Shown piece by piece: positions 52,891-61,171 of a stretch of 64,000 nt of DNA. Made by a program: the position numbers and the translations under genes. The notes under the pieces were generated by a model that did no database searches, had not been told where the DNA came from, and saw only the letters and a list, made by a program, of their open reading frames with translations. Each line of letters opens with the position of its first letter. Position 1 is the stretch's first letter. This DNA is from Saprospiraceae bacterium. Its GTDB lineage: Bacteria > Bacteroidota > Bacteroidia > Chitinophagales > Saprospiraceae. The stretch covers positions 115,031 to 179,030 of the forward strand of contig JANQLV010000024.1 of assembly GCA_028280415.1 (NCBI GenBank), written 5' to 3'.

Positions 52891-53928
52891 TTATTTTTTT
52901 CTTTCCAGAGGGATACTCAACTTTAAATGATACTGATTATTTTCTTCTGAAGTTTCCAGATTATAGTTGGTCTCATACTGTAAATCTAATCGTTTTATGA
53001 TATTTCCCAATCCAACCCCCTGATATGGGCTATTTGTCTTTATTTTTTTCTTAATTGAATTGACTACTTCACAAGTACATTGATCTTCTTCGTTAACGCT
53101 AATGCTTATCCGAATAAAGCCAGCGGGATTGGTCACGGCATCACTGTGCTTAAAAGCGTTTTCAACTAAATTTACAATAATAAGCGGCGCAATCAAATGT
53201 AAGCCTTTCACGCCAAACGTAGTAAGACTGATATTTTGTTGCCGGGCATTTTTCATTTTATAAATCTCCAATAAATCTTTAACCGCTTCTAGTTCCTTAG
53301 TGAGCATAACGCGTTCTTCTCCACAATCATAAACCATAAACCTCAGAATAGAGGACAGATGTTCCAGCATTGGAGCAGTCTTTGGATTATCGGTCTGAGC
53401 AAAGGCATAAATATTATTGAGGGTATTAAACAAAAAATGAGGATTGATTTGTGATTTTAAAAAATTTAATTCTGCCTGAAGTTTTTGGTTTTTAAGGTTA
53501 GCCTCTTTTTCGGTATTTCGAAACCATGCCTGTATAAAATAATATATACTGGAAACCGCAACCAACAGTGTTAGCAGCAAGTAACCGTAAAAATACTCCA
53601 ACCATGCCGGAGATTGATCTTCGCTGTCATCTTCCACTTCAAAGGGAAGGTTAACATCTATCAGATCGTATACTAGCATGAAAAAACTCATCAATGCAAA
53701 AGTTGTCAAAAAATAAAAGATCCTTTTCCTTTTCAGGTATAATGGCAAGACAAAAAAGTAATGGAGATAAACCACTCCTGCAACCATTATGATATAATTC
53801 AAAGCGAAAAAAAAGGAAGCCACTGGAGAAGAATAGGGCAGCTCATCCATATAGGCAATTACAAATAAGATACACCAAATCCCCGCTTGTCCGAAGATGT
53901 TATATTTTCGAAACTCTGATCGTTGCAT
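52891..53928 (-). CDS. LytS-like sensor histidine kinase
   Basis: 345 residues. Four N-terminal membrane helices (to about 150), then the His-kinase domain with the phosphoacceptor His in SQINPHFLFNTLNN. The C-terminal ATPase part has IIVNLVENAFKHSDAV and GVGLGNIIKRLDL. Signals to the LytTR regulator encoded next. Divergent from the beta-barrel gene at 54158. Confidence 0.93.
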   Translation of the reverse strand: MQRSEFRKYNIFGQAGIWCILFVIAYMDELPYSSPVASFFFALNYIIMVAGVVYLHYFFVLPLYLKRKRIFYFLTTFALMSFFMLVYDLIDVNLPFEVEDDSEDQSPAWLEYFYGYLLLTLLVAVSSIYYFIQAWFRNTEKEANLKNQKLQAELNFLKSQINPHFLFNTLNNIYAFAQTDNPKTAPMLEHLSSILRFMVYDCGEERVMLTKELEAVKDLLEIYKMKNARQQNISLTTFGVKGLHLIAPLIIVNLVENAFKHSDAVTNPAGFIRISISVNEEDQCTCEVVNSIKKKIKTNSPYQGVGLGNIIKRLDLQYETNYNLETSEENNQYHLKLSIPLERKK

Positions 53929-53995
53929 AAGGTTATAAGGTTACGAAGAAATAGGATAATTGCCAATTTTTTAATCGAGTAGTTATATCTTCTCT

Positions 53996-54016
53996 ATTAG
54001 CGGGCAGAATTAGCGG
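53996..54016. repeat. Direct repeat ATTAGCGG x2 in the LytTR intergenic region
   Basis: ATTAGCGG at 53996-54003 and 54009-54016, 13 bases apart, followed by GATAAGCG and a later CGCTTATC. Lies between the two-component pair and the divergent gene; possible regulator site. Confidence 0.35.
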
Positions 54017-54157
54017 ATAAGCGAATAGAGCTTAGCCAAACAGAACCGCTTATCGGATACCTTCACCCGTTTATAAGCTCATTTATTACTTCTGTTGATG
54101 AGATTTTTTTTAGTCCAAAAAAAAGAATAGTATTGAAGTAGTAAAGCATAGTTTAAA

Positions 54158-54742
54158 ATGATCCAATTGAAAAATTTATTCTTGTGCCTGGGATTGCTTT
54201 TTTGTCAAATATCGTTAAATGCTCAGGCAAAATCCACGCAACCTTCTATCTCTGTTGCCTATCTTGGACAGGTGTTCATTCAACCGGGTGTTAAAGTAAG
54301 TTCACATTTCAATCTAAAAACATGGCCCGCAGAATCCGAACAAGTAAAAAAAGTAAAGCACCTTTTTATCAGTCCGCAATTGGGCTATTATGCCTGGCCG
54401 GGGAACAATTTCAACCTTCTGGCAAATGTAGAAATTGGATATCAAAGACAAAAAACCGGGCGTAATTCCTTTTCATCCCTGTCCCTGGGCCTGGGATATT
54501 TAAACACCTTCCAAATCACCTCCATTGTTTATGACCAAAGTGATGGCAGCATTGATCGCATCAACAGAAAACGCAAAGCTTTCTTTTTACCGACTATCAA
54601 TTACGAATTTGGAAAATCAATCAATAATCGCCTCAGTTGGTATAATAAATACGCATTGGGGCTTAAGTTATCGGCGGCAGAAGAGCGCACTATGCTTATC
54701 TTCTTTGAACTAGGCCTCAGATTCAATATTAATCAAGAGTAA
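54158..54742 (+). CDS. Outer-membrane beta-barrel-like protein
   Basis: 194 residues, signal peptide ending in LNAQA. Remaining sequence is alternating strands with aromatic ends (VFIQPGVKVSSHFNL, NFNLLANVEIGYQRQK, FSSLSLGLGYLNTF, ALGLKLSA) and ends with a short Phe/Leu-rich strand. No family recognised. The position next to a two-component system suggests a regulated surface protein. Confidence 0.65.
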   Translation: MIQLKNLFLCLGLLFCQISLNAQAKSTQPSISVAYLGQVFIQPGVKVSSHFNLKTWPAESEQVKKVKHLFISPQLGYYAWPGNNFNLLANVEIGYQRQKTGRNSFSSLSLGLGYLNTFQITSIVYDQSDGSIDRINRKRKAFFLPTINYEFGKSINNRLSWYNKYALGLKLSAAEERTMLIFFELGLRFNINQE

Positions 54743-54818
54743 GCAAGCCTAAAAGGACCTATCAATATATTTTAGGCTCGCTATTTAAACAGTATTCATT
54801 TTTCAAAATATTAAGGAA

Positions 54819-56015
54819 ATGACTAGAAAAAACTTCATTAAAAACCTCATAACACTGGGAGCAGCTACCCCACTCATGACTAGTCTCTTTACTTCCTGTA
54901 ATCGGAGCGGTTTTGATTTCTTTGAAGATTTCGAAGTAAATTTTAATGGCAATGTTTTGATAATCGGAGCGGGAGCAGCCGGACTAATTGCCGGGCATAT
55001 TTTAAACCGCTATAATATTGATTTTCAAATATTAGAAGCTTCATCGGTATTCGGCGGAAGAGTAAAAAAGATAGAAGATTTTTCGGATTTCCCGATCGAC
55101 CTGGGAGCAGAATGGATACATACCGAGCCTTCGATATTGGGTAAATTACTCAATGATCCCCAAACAGATTTGAAAACGGACGCTATCGTTTATAATCCTC
55201 AAACCATTCATCTGTGGAAAAATAATAAGCTGAAAAAGAGAAATATTTTTAGCAGTTTTTACAGTGAACACAAATTCAAAAACTCAACCTGGTATGATTT
55301 CTTCGATCAGTATATTGTACCGGGGATTAGCGATAAAATTGTATATAATAGCCCCGTTACGGAGATAGATTACAACTCTAACAAAGTCAAGGTACAAAGT
55401 CAAGATGGAGAAATTCGGGAAGCCGATAAAGTAATCCTGACGGTTCCATTAACTATTTTGCAAAACAATTTCATAAACTTTCTGCCAGCCCTGCCTTCGG
55501 AAAAAACAGAAGCCCTGAATCAGGTAAGCATGCCGGATGGGATCAAAGTATTTATTGAGTTTTCCGAGCGTTTTTATCCGGATATCCTGCTATTTGGCAA
55601 TATTATAGAAGCGCTCCGAGATGAAAGTAAAATTTTCTACGATGCCGCTTTTCAGAAAGATTCAGATAGAAATATTCTCGGATTATTCAATGTTGGCGAT
55701 AGTGCTGCTGCTTATACCAGCCTGAACACAGAACAGGAAATCATCGATAAGATCATCGGAGAACTGGATGAAATTTTTGATGGAAAAGCTTCGCAGACTT
55801 ATCAAAAGCACATTATTCAAAACTGGTCAAAAGAACCTTTCATTAGCGGTTCCTATTCTCATTATGATGATTATGATGCTCTTGAAACGCTCGCCCAGTC
55901 AATAAACGATAAAATTTACTTTGCGGGAGAAGCTTATTCTTCCGATTCACAGGCAACAGTACACGGAGCTGGTGAAACAGCTTATAAGGTCACCGAGCAA
56001 ATACTGAAAGGTTAG
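54819..56015 (+). CDS. Flavin amine oxidase family protein, lipoprotein-like
   Basis: 398 residues. Signal MTRKNFIKNLITLGAATPLMT followed by FTSC, a lipobox. FAD motif LIIGAGAAGLIAGHIL with the ribityl-binding EAS at the end of beta 2, then FGGRVKKI. A second signature near the C-terminus is IYFAGEAYSS...GAGETAY. Probably a membrane-tethered amine or polyamine oxidase. No flanking transporter gene. Confidence 0.88.
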   Translation: MTRKNFIKNLITLGAATPLMTSLFTSCNRSGFDFFEDFEVNFNGNVLIIGAGAAGLIAGHILNRYNIDFQILEASSVFGGRVKKIEDFSDFPIDLGAEWIHTEPSILGKLLNDPQTDLKTDAIVYNPQTIHLWKNNKLKKRNIFSSFYSEHKFKNSTWYDFFDQYIVPGISDKIVYNSPVTEIDYNSNKVKVQSQDGEIREADKVILTVPLTILQNNFINFLPALPSEKTEALNQVSMPDGIKVFIEFSERFYPDILLFGNIIEALRDESKIFYDAAFQKDSDRNILGLFNVGDSAAAYTSLNTEQEIIDKIIGELDEIFDGKASQTYQKHIIQNWSKEPFISGSYSHYDDYDALETLAQSINDKIYFAGEAYSSDSQATVHGAGETAYKVTEQILKG

Positions 56016-56412
56016 TATACAAAAATATATTTTTCAGCGCCAGGGACATTCCTTATACAAAACCTGCCGAGCTCTAGAATAATTCGGGTTTAGAAATTGA
56101 TTTGTACAATTGATACTTTAAATCCGAATAACAATTTGATCCATAAAAATCTTATTTAAAAGGGTCTCTAATCCAAAAATGACTTTTCATTCTTCCCGGG
56201 TTTACCTTCACCCTTGCAGCGTCAATGCGCTGATTCTTAAGGGGATATTCCAGCTTTCCAATGAAGGCTGGAATTATTTTTTGACTTCAAAAAAAGAAAT
56301 TCGCTTTCATTTTATGTAATCCGTACATTTTCTGCATCCATTAGTTGTCGACACGAAAAATTATCCCGCGTGTCATTAATGATCATTTTTATAAAATCAA
56401 AAATATCAAGTT
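56016..56412. other. Intergenic region with one terminator
   Basis: Contains the terminator at 56247-56274 and a leader before the DUF4139 gene. A GACACG...CGTGTC pair at about 56350-56374 (6-bp arms) is also seen. No gene supported. Confidence 0.5.
56247..56274 (+). terminator. Intrinsic terminator
   Basis: Arms at 56247-56258 and 56263-56274 (ATTCCAGCTTTC type, one G-T pair, 4-base loop), followed by TATTTTTTG. About 230 bases after the amine oxidase stop. Confidence 0.65.
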
Positions 56413-58302
56413 ATGACGAGAATGATGCTACTATTATTTGGTCTTTTACTGACCTTCCCTACAATTGCAAAAGAAAAGGAAAATGAAAAAGAAGTCAAAT
56501 CAACGATCAAAAGAGTAACGGTTTTTACCAAAGGAGCTCAGGTCAGTCGAGAAGCCAAGACGAATATCCCTGCCGGAAACTCGATCCTTAAATTTATTGA
56601 AATTGCACCTTCCATCAATACCAATAGTATTCAGGTAAAAGCTGACGGAGACTTTACCATTCTTTCTGTTACCAGTCAGTTGAACTATTATGAAACGCCA
56701 ATCAAAAAAGAAGAGATCGAAAAGCTCCAAACCGAGCAAGAAAAACTACAAGATCAAATTGATGATGAAAATACCCTTTCCAAAGTGCTGGATGAAGAAG
56801 AATCTCTAATCCTGAGTAACAGGATTCTGGGTTTTGAACAAAACGGTGTACAAATCGATCAACTCAGGGCTACTTCAGAGTTTTACCGTAGTCGGCTAAA
56901 AGAAATTCGGCTCGAAAAATTAACCCTCAGACGCAAGGTTAAATCCCTGCAGAAAAAAATCTCGGAGATTCAGGCCCAAATTAAAGAACTAAACAAAACA
57001 GAGAAAAAAAATACTGTCCAGATTCTGGTAGCTGTAAATGCTAAAAAAGCTACTTCTGGTCTATTTACAATCAGCTACATGGTTAATAATGCAGGGTGGA
57101 CACCGATTTATGATCTAAGGGTAAAAGATGTAAAAAGCCCGGTTCAACTTTCATATAAATCCAATGTTTACCAAAGTTCAGGAGAGTCCTGGGAAGATGT
57201 ACTGCTTACCTTATCAACTGGCAATCCATACAGATCAGGAACAAAACCTATTCTCAATCCCTGGTTGCTCAATTTTTATACGCCTTATGCTTATCAAAAT
57301 AGAGGGCGTTACAAGCCGGGAGTCTATAGTGGCACTAATAATGCAAATGTCAGAAGAATAAGCGGAGTAGTTATGGACGAATATGGAGAGCCATTAATTG
57401 GAGCAAATGTCATTATCAAAGGGACATCCATTGGAACGAGTACGGATTTTGATGGTCGATACAGCCTGGAAGTTCCCCAGAACGGAAAAAGAATAGTTAT
57501 TTCATACCTTGGTTATAAGTCACTGGAAACGGCTATTAACTCCAGTAGCATGAATATCGTATTGGGTGATGGAGGTGCTAGTCTGAGTGAAGTTACTATA
57601 ACCGCAAAAAGCTCCGGTATAGCCAAGAAAAGACGGAAGAGAAAAGATGAACCTATGGCAGCAACTCAGCCGGTACCAGTAGAGGAAAAAGAGCAAGCAA
57701 CTACTATTTCTTTTAAGATTGATATCCCCTATAATGTACCTTCCGATGGCAAGCGGTATATTGTAAATATAAAGGAAGAACAACTTCCTGCTTATTATGA
57801 GTACTACTGCGCACCAAAGCTGGATACCGATGCCTTCTTAACCGCCCAGGTCACAGGCTGGGAAGCGCTCAATTTACTCGATGGAGAAGCAAGCCTTTTT
57901 TTCGAGGGAACTTATCTTGGAAAATCTTATCTCAGTGTTCAATCTGTAGAAGATACACTTGATTTATCGCTGGGGCGCGATAATAGTATCGTCGTTAAGC
58001 GTACCCGTCAAAAGCTGAATACCAAAAATAAATTCTTGAGTAATAAACGCGTAGATACCCGGGCATGGGATATTGAGGTAAGAAACAAGAAGAAGCTTCC
58101 TATTAATATCATTATTGAAGATCAAATTCCGGTAGCAATAACTGAAGAGATCGAAGTAGAATACGAGACTAAGGAAGCTAAATACGATAAGGATAAAGGT
58201 ATGCTTAGCTGGAAATTCGAATTAGCCCCTAGCAGTTCGAAAAAACTAAACTTCAAGTACACCGTAAAATATCCCAAGAAAAAACAGATACAGCTGGAGT
58301 AG
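56413..58302 (+). CDS. DUF4139 (MuiA-like) protein with inserted carboxypeptidase-regulatory-like domain
   Basis: 629 residues, signal peptide ending in TIAKE. An N-terminal DUF4140-type segment is followed by a coiled coil (about 95-200, many Lys/Glu/Leu). The DUF4139 domain begins at about 215 (MVNNAGWTPIYDLRV, ESWEDVLLTLSTGNP). A CarboxypepD_reg-like domain is inserted at about 310-390 (VSGVVM-like ISGVVMDEYGEPLIGANV, GTSTDFDGRYSL, SYLGYKS). Then DUF4139 resumes and ends. A basic, probably disordered segment (KKRRKRKDEP) follows the insert. The insert is the fold found at the N-terminus of TonB-dependent transporters, and its role here is unknown. Confidence 0.85.
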   Translation: MTRMMLLLFGLLLTFPTIAKEKENEKEVKSTIKRVTVFTKGAQVSREAKTNIPAGNSILKFIEIAPSINTNSIQVKADGDFTILSVTSQLNYYETPIKKEEIEKLQTEQEKLQDQIDDENTLSKVLDEEESLILSNRILGFEQNGVQIDQLRATSEFYRSRLKEIRLEKLTLRRKVKSLQKKISEIQAQIKELNKTEKKNTVQILVAVNAKKATSGLFTISYMVNNAGWTPIYDLRVKDVKSPVQLSYKSNVYQSSGESWEDVLLTLSTGNPYRSGTKPILNPWLLNFYTPYAYQNRGRYKPGVYSGTNNANVRRISGVVMDEYGEPLIGANVIIKGTSIGTSTDFDGRYSLEVPQNGKRIVISYLGYKSLETAINSSSMNIVLGDGGASLSEVTITAKSSGIAKKRRKRKDEPMAATQPVPVEEKEQATTISFKIDIPYNVPSDGKRYIVNIKEEQLPAYYEYYCAPKLDTDAFLTAQVTGWEALNLLDGEASLFFEGTYLGKSYLSVQSVEDTLDLSLGRDNSIVVKRTRQKLNTKNKFLSNKRVDTRAWDIEVRNKKKLPINIIIEDQIPVAITEEIEVEYETKEAKYDKDKGMLSWKFELAPSSSKKLNFKYTVKYPKKKQIQLE

Positions 58303-58310
58303 GTTTGTTA

Positions 58311-58350
58311 TTCGCTATTCGTTCATCTTTTTTGATGAACGAATAGCGAA
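58311..58350. terminator. 17-bp perfect inverted repeat, bidirectional terminator
   Basis: Left arm 58311-58327 (begins TTCGCTATTCGT), right arm 58334-58350, 6-base T loop. Between the convergent genes ending at 58302 and 58351. The arm core is 10 of 12 identical to that at 1597. Confidence 0.75.
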
Positions 58351-59037
58351 CTAAGCGGTTTTAAGGCGGAAGCCTACACCGTGAATATTTTCTATTTTCA
58401 GGCTTTCGTCCTGCTTGAGGTATTTGCGCAACCGGGAGATAAATACATCAAGCGAGCGCCCCATAAAATAGTCATCCTCGCCCCAAAGCGTCTCAAGAAT
58501 ATCCGAGCGCTTTAGCACCTCATTTTTGTTGCGAACAAAAAAGCGCAACAAATCGGCTTCCTTTTGTGTAAGCTTCTTGATTGCTTCGCCGAGCTTTAAT
58601 TCCAGATTTTTATAATCAAAAGTATATTGTCCCAGATCGAATTCAGTGAGCTGTTCATCTGTGCTTCCGACAATATTTCTTCGTTTTAAAAATATTTGAA
58701 CCTTCAAAATAAGCTCTTCAATGCTAAAGGGTTTCGTAATGTAGTCATCTGCCCCTAATCGCAAGCCATGAATTTTATCTTCTTTTAACGAACGTGCCGT
58801 TAGAAAAAGAATAGGCACTTGCTTATCAAATTTTCGAATTTCATGCGCAATACTGAAGCCATCCACATCCGGTAACATAACATCCAGAATGCAAAGATCA
58901 AATTGATGATTTTTGATCGTCTCCATTGCTTCTTTGCCATCTACACAATGCTTAACCTTAAAGCCTTGCAACTCGAGATTATCTTTGGTTACAAAGCTTA
59001 AACTTTCATCATCTTCAACGTAAAGTAAATTCGCCAT
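58351..59037 (-). CDS. OmpR-family response regulator
   Basis: 228 residues. Receiver domain with acidic pocket VEDDE and phospho-Asp52 in ILDVMLPDVDG. C-terminal winged helix (KLTQKEADLLRFFVRN, LDVFISRLRKYLKQDE, GVGFRL). Pairs with the histidine kinase gene 38 bases upstream. The intergenic region beyond the kinase contains phased repeats that are its likely binding site. Confidence 0.96.
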   Translation of the reverse strand: MANLLYVEDDESLSFVTKDNLELQGFKVKHCVDGKEAMETIKNHQFDLCILDVMLPDVDGFSIAHEIRKFDKQVPILFLTARSLKEDKIHGLRLGADDYITKPFSIEELILKVQIFLKRRNIVGSTDEQLTEFDLGQYTFDYKNLELKLGEAIKKLTQKEADLLRFFVRNKNEVLKRSDILETLWGEDDYFMGRSLDVFISRLRKYLKQDESLKIENIHGVGFRLKTA

Positions 59038-59075
59038 ATTTATTATTTTATTGAATTCGCCAATGTCTATTTGTT

Positions 59076-60332
59076 CTAGAAGGATATTTTAATTTTCGTT
59101 CCTTTATCCAGTTCGCTTTCCAGATTCAGTTTCCAATGATGCAATTCACAAATTCTTTTAATGTAAAATAATCCCAGTCCAAAGCCCTTGACATTGTGTA
59201 CATTCCCTGTTGGGACCCGAAAAAATTTATTGAATATTTTCGCCTGATGCTCCTTACTAATCCCAATCCCCTTATCTTCAATCGTAAGCTGTAATTTCCC
59301 ATTTTCTTCGAAGGTCCGAATAATAATTTCCGGAATTTCTTTACAATATTTTATTGCATTATCCAGCAAATTATAAATCACATTGGTCACGTGAAATTTA
59401 TCCGCTTTGATCTCCGAATTGATTGCAGCAAACTCACTTTGCAATTTTCCTCCTTTTTCACTTACTTTCAGTTCATTGCTCCGAATGACATTATTAATCA
59501 GCTCGTGTAAATCCAGGGCTTCTTTTTGTAACTCAAAACTATCTCCTTCTATTTTAGCAATTTGCAATACTTTTTCTACCTGATTATTTAATCGCAGGTT
59601 TTGCTCTTTGATGATATTCGCATATTTATAAAGCCGCGGATCGCTCTGGATTTTTTCATGGTTTAAAAACACATCCGAAGAAACCCGGATCGTAGAAATT
59701 GGTGTCTTAAACTCATGGGTCATATTATTGATGAAATCTTTCTGCATTTCCGACAAACGCTTTTGCCGGATAATAACGAATATGGAGTATATAAAAAATA
59801 AAATGGACAATAATAATATGATCGTAAAAATGAAAACCCTTTGCATCTTTCCAACCAGATAACTCGGACGGTTTGGAAACTTTACCCCGAAATAATAAGT
59901 CAGCTGATCCAATTTTGGAAGTTTTCCCAGGTCTTCCGGTTCACCGGCATTCGAATAGCTGCAATAATTACCGTATACCATTTCATCACTGGAGCAGTCG
60001 AATATTGCATATTCAAAGTCAATATTCATAGCCAGTTCTTCAAATTCTTTATATAAAAAAAACTCTAGTTGCCCAGCGTCAATCACATCTTCCATGTTTA
60101 CAACATAGTAATTGGACGATACTTGTGTAATCAGATTTTTAAGGGGTAAAACACTATTGTTTAACTCAGACAAATCTTCGGCAACTCTGCGTAAAGCAAT
60201 ATTTACGGTTTGGTGAAACTCCTGTTCTCGTAAGTCCCAGGTCTTCATCACCCAATAGGACTGTACTCCGATAATCCCAATGATTGCCAGCGCACCAAGC
60301 ACCACTACCCGTCTAATCGTGCTATTTTTCAT
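59076..60332 (-). CDS. Sensor histidine kinase
   Basis: 418 residues. Membrane helices at about 10-28 and 165-188 enclose a periplasmic sensor of about 135 residues that contains a Cys pair (DCSSDEM, NYCSYS). HisKA with His206 in NMTHEFKTPIST; HATPase with LLDNAIKYC, DKGIGI and GFGLGLFYIKRI. No HAMP seen. Divergent from the DUF1573 gene. The general layout resembles RprX of Bacteroides. Confidence 0.95.
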   Translation of the reverse strand: MKNSTIRRVVVLGALAIIGIIGVQSYWVMKTWDLREQEFHQTVNIALRRVAEDLSELNNSVLPLKNLITQVSSNYYVVNMEDVIDAGQLEFFLYKEFEELAMNIDFEYAIFDCSSDEMVYGNYCSYSNAGEPEDLGKLPKLDQLTYYFGVKFPNRPSYLVGKMQRVFIFTIILLLSILFFIYSIFVIIRQKRLSEMQKDFINNMTHEFKTPISTIRVSSDVFLNHEKIQSDPRLYKYANIIKEQNLRLNNQVEKVLQIAKIEGDSFELQKEALDLHELINNVIRSNELKVSEKGGKLQSEFAAINSEIKADKFHVTNVIYNLLDNAIKYCKEIPEIIIRTFEENGKLQLTIEDKGIGISKEHQAKIFNKFFRVPTGNVHNVKGFGLGLFYIKRICELHHWKLNLESELDKGTKIKISF

Positions 60333-60410
60333 CCTGGTATTTTAATGATTTGTTTATACAAATATTACTTTTCATGCAATTTAAACTCTTATTCCAATTG
60401 TTAAAAATCG

Positions 60411-60449
60411 ATTAACAGCTCATTAACAATTATTGAAAACTCATTAACA
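60411..60449. promoter_or_regulatory. Three phased ATTAACA repeats (probable regulator box)
   Basis: ATTAACA at 60411-60417, 60422-60428 and 60443-60449. Start-to-start spacing is 11 and 21 bases, one and two helical turns. The last two are embedded in CTCATTAACA. They lie between the divergent two-component operon and the DUF1573 gene, upstream of the -7 element at 60472. Phased direct repeats are the usual OmpR-family binding array. Confidence 0.5.
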
Positions 60450-60471
60450 GCAAGTCCCCTTTATTTGCCGA

Positions 60472-60479
60472 TATCTTTG
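60472..60479 (+). promoter_or_regulatory. -7 element TATCTTTG
   Basis: Exact TAnnTTTG, 71 bases before the ATG at 60550. Followed by the palindrome at 60490. Confidence 0.5.
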
Positions 60480-60489
60480 TAAAGACAAA

Positions 60490-60507
60490 AAGATAAGGCC
60501 TTATCTT
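60490..60507. promoter_or_regulatory. 18-bp perfect palindrome AAGATAAGGCCTTATCTT
   Basis: No mismatch and no loop. It starts 11 bases after the -7 element, so it covers the expected start site or early leader of the DUF1573 gene. An operator or an mRNA hairpin. Confidence 0.5.
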
Positions 60508-60549
60508 ATTTTAAATTCATTGTCCTTCAAGACACCAAAATTAATTCTT

Positions 60550-60972
60550 ATGAAAAACTTATTAGCATTTTGCTTCTTTAGTCTTATCTGTAATTTCACG
60601 GTATTACAAGCCCAACAAGCCCTAAAAGTTAGCAATTCCGCCGAAAAAGCGGTAGCCCCGGAGATCAGCTGGGATCATACCACTTATGATTTTGGCGAAA
60701 TCCCTCAATCCGTACCGGCAGAAGCAAGTTTTACCTTGACCAATACCAGCGATCAGCCGCTTTTGCTTAAAGAAGTTAAACCTACTTGTGGTTGTACGGT
60801 AGCCGCCTATGATCAAAACCCGATTCTACCCGGCGAGTCTACCACTATCAAAACGACATATAATGCTAAGAAAGCAGGAGTTTTCCAAAAAACCATCAAA
60901 GTTCTGACCAATCAAAGTGAAAAACACATTCCTCTAAAATTAAAAGGAACCGTCGTAAAAGAAAAATCTTAA
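60550..60972 (+). CDS. DUF1573 domain secreted protein
   Basis: 140 residues from the ATG at 60550 (an upstream frame to 60520 is rejected because it breaks the signal). Signal peptide ends LQAQQ. The DUF1573 core is FGEIPQSVPAEASFTLTNTS and CGCTVAAYDQNPILPGES, then TIKVLTNQS. Ig-like ASH-type domain, presumably periplasmic. Function unknown. Divergent from a two-component operon. Confidence 0.9.
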   Translation: MKNLLAFCFFSLICNFTVLQAQQALKVSNSAEKAVAPEISWDHTTYDFGEIPQSVPAEASFTLTNTSDQPLLLKEVKPTCGCTVAAYDQNPILPGESTTIKTTYNAKKAGVFQKTIKVLTNQSEKHIPLKLKGTVVKEKS

Positions 60973-60998
60973 GATTTTTCCCATTTTCAAAAAACTAA

Positions 60999-61039
60999 CT
61001 GATAGCCTGATGGTATATAAAAGCAAATCGGGCTATCAG
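60999..61039 (+). terminator. Hairpin after the DUF1573 gene
   Basis: Arms CTGATAGCCTGAT (60999-61011) and ATCGGGCTATCAG (61027-61039), one G-T pair, 15-base loop. The T-run is poor, so it may be a processing hairpin. Confidence 0.45.
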
Positions 61040-61171
61040 TAATTTATAACTTACCAGCAGTTAAGCTTGTTGTTTAAATCCTGACAGCATTGTTCCCCGA
61101 TGGCCGAACATACATGAAAAAGGAGGGTCAGACATCGAAAATCAAGGCCTTTTTCGTAATTTACCAGCCCT

